Of a stretch of 37,276 bases of DNA, positions 23,193 through 30,397 are shown in pieces; the first letter of the stretch is position 1; each line of letters opens with the position of its first letter. The notes below the pieces were generated by a model that searched no databases, was not told where the DNA came from, and saw only the letters and a program-made list of their open reading frames with translations. Source of the DNA: Methanobacteriota archaeon (GTDB lineage Archaea > Thermoplasmatota > Thermoplasmata > UBA10834); NCBI GenBank assembly GCA_020725925.1, contig DYTN01000017.1:1-37276 (forward strand), given 5' to 3'. The translations under genes were made by a program, and so were the position numbers.

Positions 23193-23980
23193 TCTTTTCC
23201 GAGCTTCTTCACCCGCTTGGCGATCAGCTTCTTGATGTCTTCGTAGGAAGGAGGCGGCCCTGTCTGGACCTCCTTGTCGTCTATGAACAATGCGGTTGAG
23301 ATCCCCCATTCCAGGAAGGTGCTCCTGTCGGTGGTGTCGTACGTCCGGAAGGCCACCTTGTCCCCGAGCTCCCCGGACGCCCGCTTGGCCCGCTCGTGTA
23401 CGATGTTCATCGAGGTGCACCAGCCATCATTGAATGAGGTCACGGTCACCTTGCCCGGGACAGCCGACGGGGATTTCTTCGGCTTCACGTACTTGGGCGG
23501 TCTCGCGTCCTTCGAGAACGGCTTCCACAGCAGGACCATCATTCCGTCCTTCTCGGCCTTCAAATAGCCCTGCTTCTTGAACCACGATGCTGGCATGAAG
23601 AACGGAAGAGAGAGACCCCATGCGGCCATGCCCTTCGCTCCGAGCGCTCTTGCGTCCTCCTCGGCCGCCTTGAGGAGCGCCTTGCCCATCCCCCTCTTCT
23701 GGAAGTCGCCCCTGCCCTGCTTGTGACCATGGACCCAGATGCAGTACACGAAGTACAGGCCCTCTCCGTCCACGATGGAGTGCTCGATCGGGAGGTACTG
23801 GATCATGCCTCCGACAATGCCCTTGTCATCATGCGCCATCTTCACGCGGAGACCTTTTGGTCGCATCTTGTTGTACCAGTTCTCCTTGTGCGGTCCCGCC
23901 TCGTTCGTCTCCTCGGACCAGTCCTCGAGGCACTTGAAGTAGATGTCCTTCTCATCCGCCCTGAGATCGTCAACTTTCAT
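23183..23980 (-). CDS. GNAT acetyltransferase fused to YoaP-like domain
   Basis: ATG 23978-23980 preceded by GGTGGGCGGG gives 265 aa; a TTG seven codons earlier is the only longer choice. Residues about 1-165 are a GNAT domain with the acetyl-CoA loop QKRGMGKALL, and PASWFKKQGY near its end. After a basic linker (PKYVKPKKSP) the C-terminal 90 residues resemble the YoaP-like domain, with a thioredoxin-like start VTVTSFNDGWCTSMN and single Cys. B. subtilis YoaP has the same order of domains; its function is not known. The gene is convergent with gdhA and stands alone. The likely chemistry is N-acetylation of a small molecule or peptide. Confidence 0.78.
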   Translation of the reverse strand: MKVDDLRADEKDIYFKCLEDWSEETNEAGPHKENWYNKMRPKGLRVKMAHDDKGIVGGMIQYLPIEHSIVDGEGLYFVYCIWVHGHKQGRGDFQKRGMGKALLKAAEEDARALGAKGMAAWGLSLPFFMPASWFKKQGYLKAEKDGMMVLLWKPFSKDARPPKYVKPKKSPSAVPGKVTVTSFNDGWCTSMNIVHERAKRASGELGDKVAFRTYDTTDRSTFLEWGISTALFIDDKEVQTGPPPSYEDIKKLIAKRVKKLGKEKG

Positions 23981-24026
23981 GACCCGCCCACCTTCACGCA
24001 AGCCTGCAGGGAATCGAATGCCAGAC

Positions 24027-25289
24027 TTAAGAATCTGGGCTCCTGAGGATCGTCTTGCCGATCTCGTCGGCCTGGACGACCTCCTGCTTGCCCGTCTTCA
24101 TGTCCCGGAGCGTGACCGAGCGCTTGGCCATCTCCTCCTTGCCCACGATGACTGCGAAGCGCGCTCCCGCTGAGAATGCGTACTTGAGGTTCTTGCTGAG
24201 GGTTCTGCGCATCAGGTCCACATCGGCCTTCAGGCCCTGGGACCTAAGCCTCGCGACGATCCCGAAGGCATACTTCCGCATGTCATCCTTCGCGGGAATC
24301 ACGTATGCGTCCAGTGGCGCCCGAACGTCGATCGGGCGCTCCTTCTCCAGGGCTAGGAGCACTCTGTCAATCCCTATTGCGAATCCTGTGCTGAACACGG
24401 GCTCTCCGCCGAAGAGCTCCGAGAGCGTGTACGAGCCGCCTCCCAGGACCTGCTTCTCGGCCCCCAGCCTCGGCGCGTCAATCTCGAACACCATGCCAGT
24501 GTAGTAGTCCAGGCCGCGCACGATCCCGAGGTCGACCTGGCAGTCGTCAATCCCGTACAGTCTGAGCGTGTCGAATATCTCCCTCAGGTGCGCCGTGGGT
24601 TCGCTGTCCTCGAGGTTGTTGAGCTCGTCGACACTGCCCTTGATGTCCGCGATCGATGTGATCTTGTCGAACAGCTTCCTGGGCAACGCCTTCGCATCGA
24701 ACATGTCGCCCAAGGAGTCCCAGTCCTCCTTGTCTATCATCCTGAGGGCCTCCGCGGCGACGACCTCATCCTTGATCTCCTTGCGCACGAGCGATTTCAG
24801 GATGCCTATGTGGCCTATGCGCACGAGGAAGTCCTCCAGGCCAGCACCCCTGAGGCAACTGATTGCGAGCGCGACCACCTCTGCGTCGGTCTCCGGGGTC
24901 TTCGTGCCGATCAGCTCTGCCCCCAGCTGGAAGAACTCCCTGTACCTGCCGCTCTGGGGATTCTCGTACCTGAAGCAGTTGCCGACGTAGAACAGCTTGA
25001 GCGGCTTCGGGTGCATCGACATGTCGCTGATGTAGAATCTGATCACCGATGCCGTGATCTCCGGCCTAAGGGCCATCTCCCTGTCCCCCTTGTCCCTGAA
25101 GACGTACATCTCGTCGACTATGCTCTGGCCCGACCGCAGCGTGAACAGCTCGGAATGCTCGAAGGTCGGTGTCACGACCTCTCCGAACCCGAACCGCGCG
25201 CACGCGTCGCGCATCGCCTGCTCGACCTTTCTGCGCTTGGCCATCTCGGCAGGGCCGAAATCCCTGGTGCCCCTGGGCCTCTGAATCAT
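24027..25289 (-). CDS. hisS: Histidyl-tRNA synthetase
   Basis: The 420-aa class II synthetase charges tRNA-His. ATG 25287-25289 (MIQRPRGTRDFGP) is the family start; the open frame runs much further upstream over the divergent permease gene but that part is an artefact. Class II motif 2 is FRYENPQSGRYREF, the histidine motif HisA is LGIVRGLDYYTG, and the second motif reads GGGSYTLSELFGG rather than the bacterial GGRYD. The C-terminal anticodon-binding domain covers about 325-420. A TATA-like box near 25312-25322 lies about 25-30 nt before the ATG, so the mRNA is probably leaderless. Confidence 0.93.
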   Translation of the reverse strand: MIQRPRGTRDFGPAEMAKRRKVEQAMRDACARFGFGEVVTPTFEHSELFTLRSGQSIVDEMYVFRDKGDREMALRPEITASVIRFYISDMSMHPKPLKLFYVGNCFRYENPQSGRYREFFQLGAELIGTKTPETDAEVVALAISCLRGAGLEDFLVRIGHIGILKSLVRKEIKDEVVAAEALRMIDKEDWDSLGDMFDAKALPRKLFDKITSIADIKGSVDELNNLEDSEPTAHLREIFDTLRLYGIDDCQVDLGIVRGLDYYTGMVFEIDAPRLGAEKQVLGGGSYTLSELFGGEPVFSTGFAIGIDRVLLALEKERPIDVRAPLDAYVIPAKDDMRKYAFGIVARLRSQGLKADVDLMRRTLSKNLKYAFSAGARFAVIVGKEEMAKRSVTLRDMKTGKQEVVQADEIGKTILRSPDS

Positions 25290-25311
25290 CGAGCGCAACA
25301 ACGGGAACCGG

Positions 25312-25322
25312 TTTCTTAATCC
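25312..25322 (-). promoter_or_regulatory. TATA-like promoter of hisS
   Basis: The minus strand reads AGGATTAAGAA, spaced so that transcription would start at or next to the hisS ATG (25289), predicting a leaderless message. Confidence 0.4.
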
Positions 25323-25342
25323 TTTTGGACAGGGCCTGGGCG

Positions 25343-25353
25343 CATATTCATAT
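25343..25353 (+). promoter_or_regulatory. TATA-like promoter of the SLC13/ArsB-type permease
   Basis: CATATTCATAT lies 27-37 nt before ATG 25380, placing the start of transcription at or next to the start codon (leaderless). Confidence 0.45.
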
Positions 25354-25379
25354 CCAGCCTTCTGATTCTCGGTCCTCGG

Positions 25380-26705
25380 ATGGACACGCTCTGGATCGCC
25401 TTCGCCGTCTTCCTGCTCACCTACGCGCTCATCTCGATAAGGCGGTTCCCGCGTGTCAAAATCGACCGGCCTGCCGCAGCCCTGCTGGGCGCGGCCCTGA
25501 TGATAGTCCTCGGCGTGGTCGACCCCGAGGACGCAATCTCCGCCATCAACATGGACATACTCATCCTCCTCGTCGGCATGATGATCCTCGTCGCGGGGTT
25601 GGAGCTGTGCGGATTCTTCGAATGGGTCTCCCTCAGGATGATCAGGTACTCGAAGAACCAGTTCATGTTCCTCGTCCTGACTATGGTCGTCACGGGCGCG
25701 TTGTCGGCACTCGTCCTCAATGACACCGTCGTCCTCCTGTTCACCCCGATCATCATCAGGACCTGCAGGCTGCTGAAGTCGAACCCGGTCCCGTTCCTGG
25801 TGGCGGAGGCTATGGCGGCTAACATCGGCAGCGTGGCCACGGCAGTCGGCAACCCGCAGAACGCTTACATCGCCACGAAGACGGGCATCTCGTTCCTCGA
25901 GTTCTCTGCCAGGCTGGTGCCTGTCTCTATCGTATGCATGGCGGTCGCCATCGCCATCCTGTACCTGGTCTACAGGAAGGACATCGAAAGGGGGAGCGCG
26001 CAGGAGTTCAGGCGGAGGATTCTCGCAGAGGGTTGGAGGGCATTCGAGGAGGAACTCGTGAAGGGCGATGAGAGCACGACATCTGGCATCCGGAAGCTGA
26101 AGGAGAGGAGGCTCGGGCTGTACGCGCTCCTCGCGATAACGACGGGCACATTCGCAGCGTTCGTGGCCAGCCATTGGATAGGCGCTCCCATAGCCGTCAT
26201 AGCATTCGTCGCTGGTGTGACATCCCTGTTCCTCGTGCCGCTCCTGAGCGACGTGCGGGCGAAGGATATGCTCGCAGGTGTGGACTGGACCATCATCCTC
26301 TTCTTCGTTGGGCTGTTCGTGGTGCTCCAGGGCGTCAAGGATTCCTCGCTCATGAGCGAGATAGAGGACTTCTTCCCAGGCTTCCACGACGGTAAGGTGC
26401 CCTCGGTCGAATGGCTCACGGCGCTCTCAGCGTTCCTGTCGAACCTGGTGAGCAACGTCCCGGCGGTGCTCCTCCTCGGAGAGCTCATCCCAATCAGCGA
26501 GACGGACCTGTGGATAGCACTGGCTTCGAGCTCGACACTGGCTGGTAACGCCACCATCCTGGGCGCTGCAGCGAACGTGATAGTGGCTGAGAAAGCTGAG
26601 GCGAAGGGGGTCGAGGTCAACTTCTGGAGGTTCACGCTAGTGGGCTTCCCGATCGCGCTCGCTACCCTGTTCGTGTCGACCCTCATGCTCATGTGGCTGT
26701 TCTGA
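25380..26705 (+). CDS. SLC13/ArsB-type anion permease
   Basis: The 441-aa membrane protein has about ten to twelve hydrophobic segments and an inverted-repeat layout typical of the ion transporter superfamily. The first half carries ALVLNDTVVLLFTPI and NIGSVATAVGNPQN, and the second half carries LSNLVSNVPAVLLLGEL and LAGNATILGAAANVI; these paired Asn/Pro hairpins are the substrate and sodium sites in SLC13 and ArsB/NhaD proteins. A charged cytoplasmic loop lies at about 205-245. Substrates in the family include dicarboxylates, arsenite, silicate and sulfate, and nothing here decides among them. It is divergent from hisS across 90 nt. Confidence 0.85.
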   Translation: MDTLWIAFAVFLLTYALISIRRFPRVKIDRPAAALLGAALMIVLGVVDPEDAISAINMDILILLVGMMILVAGLELCGFFEWVSLRMIRYSKNQFMFLVLTMVVTGALSALVLNDTVVLLFTPIIIRTCRLLKSNPVPFLVAEAMAANIGSVATAVGNPQNAYIATKTGISFLEFSARLVPVSIVCMAVAIAILYLVYRKDIERGSAQEFRRRILAEGWRAFEEELVKGDESTTSGIRKLKERRLGLYALLAITTGTFAAFVASHWIGAPIAVIAFVAGVTSLFLVPLLSDVRAKDMLAGVDWTIILFFVGLFVVLQGVKDSSLMSEIEDFFPGFHDGKVPSVEWLTALSAFLSNLVSNVPAVLLLGELIPISETDLWIALASSSTLAGNATILGAAANVIVAEKAEAKGVEVNFWRFTLVGFPIALATLFVSTLMLMWLF

Positions 26706-26769
26706 GCATGTCCGGCCTATCGTCTGACGGGAATCCAGCACATCGAGGGCCATAGGCCAGCGAAAGGAA

Positions 26770-26777
26770 CTTATATG
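26770..26777 (+). promoter_or_regulatory. TATA-like promoter of the 72-aa protein gene
   Basis: CTTATATG lies about 65 nt before the start codon and predicts transcription from about 26802, upstream of the GGAGGG site at 26821-26826. Confidence 0.45.
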
Positions 26778-26838
26778 TCGGACGGCAATGTACTGACTGT
26801 CGGAAGGAATCCGGCAACACGGAGGGATGCACGTGCCA

Positions 26839-27057
26839 ATGAAGCCAATCTCTCTCGACAGGGCCAAGGCGATAGCTGCCGAGAAGAACTTGAAACCGGG
26901 CAAGGTCAGGGGAACATCTGAGATAGAGTTCACCAGAGCCGCGGGAAGCGCCCGAGTCGAAGTGATCGACTGGCCCGAGTTCGAGCAGATCCTCGCCTCG
27001 AAGAATCTCGAGATTCACGAGGGCGGCGGATTCATGAAGCTGATGAAGAGGGCCTGA
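26839..27057 (+). CDS. Small uncharacterised protein (72 aa)
   Basis: A short gene with its own promoter and ribosome binding site: GGAGGG at 26821-26826 is followed by possible starts GTG 26833 and ATG 26839; the ATG (MKPISLDRAK) is my choice. The 72-aa product begins with a helix (SLDRAKAIAAEKNLKP), continues with two beta strands (EIEFTRA, ARVEVIDW), a helix (WPEFEQILASK) and a basic C-terminus after EGGGF. I do not recognise the family. The fold-like alternation and independent promoter argue for a real protein, perhaps a small regulator or binding protein. Confidence 0.65.
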   Translation: MKPISLDRAKAIAAEKNLKPGKVRGTSEIEFTRAAGSARVEVIDWPEFEQILASKNLEIHEGGGFMKLMKRA

Positions 27058-27080
27058 GCGAACTCTCGTTCTCCTTCACC

Positions 27081-27122
27081 GGCAAAAACCCCTTCCCATA
27101 GGTTTTCATTGCATTGCTTTGT
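27081..27122. terminator. T-runs between convergent 72-aa gene and DRG GTPase gene
   Basis: The plus strand has GGTTTTCATT at 27101-27110 and a later CTTT, and the minus strand has GGGGTTTTTGCC with its T-run at 27084-27088. Both converging transcripts could end here. Confidence 0.4.
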
Positions 27123-27139
27123 AGCTGGCATGCCATCGC

Positions 27140-28240
27140 TCAGCGCTTGACGATGATAGTCACGATGTCCTGGTCCCTGACCGTGTGGTCCAGCCCGACC
27201 ATCTGCCCGGGGAACCTCGCGCTCTTGCCCCAGATCTGCGCGTACCTGAAGTTCTTCCTGAAGTCCCTGTGGATGGCATCGCAGATCATGCCTATGTCCG
27301 AGCCGTCCTTGATCACGAGGGGCTCGACCAAGTCGGCCTCCTTCCCCTGGGGCTTCATGTAGATTCGGATGAACCTGAGAGCGCCGTAGATCTCCTCCTT
27401 CAGGGCGTCCACGCCAACGTCCTTCTCGGCAGATATGGGCACGACCCTCCAACCCTTGATGCGCTTCTCGACGTGCTTCAGATAGTCCTTCGTGACGAGG
27501 TCGGTCTTGTTGATGAGCGCGATGGCTGGCACGTACAGTCTGTTGCCGGAAATGTAGTCGATCAGCTGGTCCTCGACGATGTCCTCCCTGATCACTATGT
27601 CCGCGTTGATGTACCCGTACTCGTTCATCATCTCGCGGACCAGGTCCTCGTCCAGCGTGGACTGCTTCGTTGTGAAGTTGACAGTGATGCCTCCTCTGTT
27701 CTTCTTCGAGATGACTATGTCCGGAGGACGCTGGTTCAGCCTCAGGTTGGCGGTCCTGAGCTCCTCGACGAGCACATGGATGTTCGTCTCGAAAACGTCG
27801 ATCATGAGGACGATGAGGTCTGCCGAGCGGACGACCGAGAGGACTTCCCTTCCCCTGCCTTTCCCCTTGGAGGCGTCCTTGATGAGACCTGGAAGGTCGA
27901 GGACCTGTATCTTCGCGCCCTTGTATTCCATGACCCCAGGGACCACCGTGAGCGTCGTGAACCGGTACGCGGCGACCTCGCTCTGCGCGTTCGTGATCTT
28001 GTTGAGGAGAGTGGACTTGCCGACGCTGGGGAACCCGACCAGCGCGATAGTGGCGTTGCCCGACTTGCGCACGGCGTAGCCAGCCGTCTTCGGCCCCTTC
28101 GAGCGCCTCAGCTCCAGGTCGTCCTTTAGGCGCGCGAGCTTCGCCTTGAGCTTGCCTATGTGATGCTGGGTCTTCTTGTTGTACGAGGTCCGGGACAGCT
28201 CGTCCTCTATCTCCTTGATCTGCTCCTCGATGGTGACCAT
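27140..28240 (-). CDS. DRG/Rbg-family GTPase with TGS domain
   Basis: The 366-aa protein is an archaeal DRG (developmentally regulated GTP-binding) homologue. A helical N-terminal region with many charged residues precedes the G domain: G1 GFPSVGKS at 69-76, switch and G3 DLPGLI at 115-120, and G4 NKTD near 253. An inserted helical S5D2L-like segment follows G3, and the C-terminal TGS domain covers about 290-366. DRG proteins associate with ribosomes and help with translation or stalled ribosomes. ATG 28238-28240 lies 4 nt after the carbamate kinase stop, so both are cotranscribed. Confidence 0.92.
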   Translation of the reverse strand: MVTIEEQIKEIEDELSRTSYNKKTQHHIGKLKAKLARLKDDLELRRSKGPKTAGYAVRKSGNATIALVGFPSVGKSTLLNKITNAQSEVAAYRFTTLTVVPGVMEYKGAKIQVLDLPGLIKDASKGKGRGREVLSVVRSADLIVLMIDVFETNIHVLVEELRTANLRLNQRPPDIVISKKNRGGITVNFTTKQSTLDEDLVREMMNEYGYINADIVIREDIVEDQLIDYISGNRLYVPAIALINKTDLVTKDYLKHVEKRIKGWRVVPISAEKDVGVDALKEEIYGALRFIRIYMKPQGKEADLVEPLVIKDGSDIGMICDAIHRDFRKNFRYAQIWGKSARFPGQMVGLDHTVRDQDIVTIIVKR

Positions 28241-28244
28241 CGCG

Positions 28245-29210
28245 TCACGCCTTAACGTCGTCCCTGTAGATATGAGTTCCAGCGCCCTCCTCGAGGGCCT
28301 GGACGAGCTTCTCCGTGGCGCATATGATGACCTCCTCGCCGCCCCCTTCCAAGAACCTGATCGCGGCGAGTATCTTCGGGCCCATGCTCCCTGGAGGGAA
28401 CTGTCCAGTTGCGTACAACTTCTTCAGCTCGGACACGGTGCCCTTGAGGTACGGCCTCTGGTCGATCGTGCCGAAGTCGAGGAAGACGTTCTTCACATCG
28501 GTCGCCATGATGAACAGGCGCTCCTTGATGCTGTTCGCCAGCATCGCGGCCGCGAGGTCCTTGTCCACGACCGCCTCGACGCCATGATACCTGTTCCCCC
28601 TTCTCACAACGGGGATCCCACCGCCTCCGCAGGCGATCACCACCTCCGCCTGGTCGACGCCGCCGAATATGAGCCTCTTGACGGGCTTGCTCTCCACGAT
28701 GCCTATCGGCTCCGGCGAGGGCACGACGCGCCTCCAGCCTCCTCTCTTCTTGTCGTAGCTCATCCTCCAGCCCTTCTCCTTCTGGAGCTCCTTCGCCTCC
28801 TGGGGCGTGAAGTACTTCCCGATCGGCTTCGTGGGGTTCTTAAACGCAGCGTCGTCCTCAGAGACCACGACCTGCGTCACGAGCGAGACTGCGACCTTGT
28901 CCATGCCCCTCTCGACGAACTCCGAGGAGAGCGCCTGCTGCAGCATGTAGCCGATCTGCCCTTGGCTCTCGGCATCGCACACATCGAGCGCCATGGGCGG
29001 GATCTCGCCCTTGGCCATCTCGTTCCTGAGAAGTATGTCGCCCACCTGAGGGCCGTTCCCGTGAGTTATCACGATGTCGTAGCCCCTCTGTATCAGGTCG
29101 GCGAGGCCCTTGCACGTGGCCGCGACGTTTCGCATCTGATTCGCCTGGGTGGGTTTCTCACCGGAGCGCAGGATGGCGTTGCCTCCGATGGCTATGACCG
29201 CGGTCTTCAG
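28245..29210 (-). CDS. arcC: Carbamate kinase, predicted CTG start
   Basis: Carbamate kinase interconverts ATP plus carbamate with ADP plus carbamoyl phosphate. The frame has ATG only at 29135, which would cut off the essential N-terminal strand and phosphate loop. Upstream in the same frame I read AVIAIGGNAILRSGEKPTQ, the conserved start of the family, and no ATG, GTG or TTG before a stop. CTG 29208-29210 lies 8 nt from GAGGAGG (29219-29225) and gives 321 aa, the normal length. The TATA box at 29252-29261 rules out a much longer leader. Other motifs include THGNGPQVGD, ACGGGGIPV and TDVKNVFLDFG. The enzyme is cytoplasmic and cotranscribed with the DRG GTPase. Confidence 0.88.
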   Translation of the reverse strand: MKTAVIAIGGNAILRSGEKPTQANQMRNVAATCKGLADLIQRGYDIVITHGNGPQVGDILLRNEMAKGEIPPMALDVCDAESQGQIGYMLQQALSSEFVERGMDKVAVSLVTQVVVSEDDAAFKNPTKPIGKYFTPQEAKELQKEKGWRMSYDKKRGGWRRVVPSPEPIGIVESKPVKRLIFGGVDQAEVVIACGGGGIPVVRRGNRYHGVEAVVDKDLAAAMLANSIKERLFIMATDVKNVFLDFGTIDQRPYLKGTVSELKKLYATGQFPPGSMGPKILAAIRFLEGGGEEVIICATEKLVQALEEGAGTHIYRDDVKA

Positions 29211-29251
29211 CGCTGGGGCCTCCTCTGGGAATGGCGTCGATGGCCAATCCC

Positions 29252-29261
29252 ACTATATAAC
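29252..29261 (-). promoter_or_regulatory. TATA-like promoter of the carbamate kinase-DRG operon
   Basis: The minus strand reads GTTATATAGT. Transcription from about 29229 would leave just the GAGGAGG ribosome binding site and 8 nt before the CTG start. Confidence 0.5.
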
Positions 29262-29292
29262 TGCTGCTTACGGACAATCCAGCGAAAACAAG

Positions 29293-29300
29293 GTATTTAT
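29293..29300 (+). promoter_or_regulatory. TATA-like promoter of the sequon-rich membrane protein
   Basis: GTATTTAT lies 25-32 nt before ATG 29325, so the message is probably leaderless. Only about 35 nt separate it from the opposing carbamate kinase promoter. Confidence 0.5.
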
Positions 29301-29324
29301 CCGAAGACCCATTTGCCTCACGAG

Positions 29325-30308
29325 ATGGAAACGCCAGCGAAGCGGGTCGAAGCCTACCTGAAGGGCCTCTTCGTGAAGTTCCTGAAGACCCCCCTGCCCA
29401 TCCCCACCGCCATCGCACTGTCAGCGGGCGTGTATGCGCTCGTGCTGCTCTTCGCGGGGAGCTTCTGCTTGGGGGGGATCATCACGCCTCTATTCATGCT
29501 GGGCGTGTTCTGGAAGTTCGGGGTCAAGGACGTCAAGCGCCTCCTGATCGCAGGCGCGGCTGCTTGTCTGGCCTTCGCCGCCGTCTGGACGGTCTACTTC
29601 ACCGACTTCTATCAGCACGTCGAACAGGACAAGGCCATGAGCGCCGACGGCGTGCTCGTGAACGGGACGGTGACACCGCAGTTCGGCACAGCTGACACGA
29701 CCTACATCTACAGCCTCGAGGTCAGGCTCTCGAGCAACAACACGACCGTCGAGCAGGTGAGCGTCGATACTGCCAGCGTGGGTTTCCCGTTCGCCGGCTC
29801 GGTGAACTACTCAATGACCCTCGTGAGCGAAGACCTCGTCAACAACACCCATTACTACGAGTACAGCACCGGCGTCTCGAAGCCCATCAACCAGTACATA
29901 TTCTGGGCGAAGGTCAACAGCACCTGGCTGGTCGCCACGGAGCACACGGACGACGGGGAGTTCGTGCTCATAGGTCCCGTGTACACGGACACGTGGTCCG
30001 TCGCGGGCTCGCTCATACCGATATCGTTCATCCAGACCTTCGTGGCTGTGTATCCCATCTACGGGCTCCTGCTCCTGATGGTCTGGTGGACCAGGCGAGC
30101 GAGGAAGATGAGGGTGGAGGCCTACGAGCGCGCCATCGCCGAGCGTGAGAAGGAGGTCAAGGACATCCCCAAGGAGGAGGCGAAGGTCCCGAGCGCAGCG
30201 AAGGCTGCGGGTGTGGAGCGGGTCGAGGGGTTCGTCTGCTCCGAGTGCGGCGCCGATGTGCCGGCGGATGCGACCGTGTGCCCGAAATGCGGCGAGAAGT
30301 TCGACTGA
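29325..30308 (+). CDS. Membrane protein with glycosylation-sequon-rich ectodomain and C-terminal zinc ribbon
   Basis: The 327-aa protein has hydrophobic segments at about 28-46, 49-64 and 72-92, a polar region at 93-226, a fourth segment at about 228-255, and a charged, helix-rich tail. The polar region contains several N-x-S/T sequons (Asn 113, 138, 139, 161, 173, 198), which fits an exposed, N-glycosylated domain. The tail ends in a zinc ribbon with Cys 305, 308, 319 and 322 (CSECG-CPKCG), which would lie in the cytoplasm. I do not recognise a named family. ATG 29325 was chosen because the TATA box at 29293-29300 makes a leaderless start likely; the open frame upstream is not coding. Confidence 0.75.
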   Translation: METPAKRVEAYLKGLFVKFLKTPLPIPTAIALSAGVYALVLLFAGSFCLGGIITPLFMLGVFWKFGVKDVKRLLIAGAAACLAFAAVWTVYFTDFYQHVEQDKAMSADGVLVNGTVTPQFGTADTTYIYSLEVRLSSNNTTVEQVSVDTASVGFPFAGSVNYSMTLVSEDLVNNTHYYEYSTGVSKPINQYIFWAKVNSTWLVATEHTDDGEFVLIGPVYTDTWSVAGSLIPISFIQTFVAVYPIYGLLLLMVWWTRRARKMRVEAYERAIAEREKEVKDIPKEEAKVPSAAKAAGVERVEGFVCSECGADVPADATVCPKCGEKFD

Positions 30309-30333
30309 GGCGCCAACCACCACCGCGCAACAC

Positions 30334-30339
30334 ATTTAT
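30334..30339 (+). promoter_or_regulatory. TATA-like promoter of top6B-top6A
   Basis: CACATTTATCTG, with ATTTAT at 30334-30339, predicts transcription from about 30363 and a leader of about 35 nt before ATG 30398. Confidence 0.4.
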
Positions 30340-30397
30340 CTGGGAAATCCATTTGGTCATGCTGGGATGCACCCTGGGCAGAGCGCTTTGATGCTGT

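Noticed and set aside
25290-26387. N-terminal extension of the HisRS frame to 786 aa
   Set aside because: The added part is antisense to the permease gene, is low complexity, and a promoter lies immediately before the conserved MIQRPRGTRDF start.
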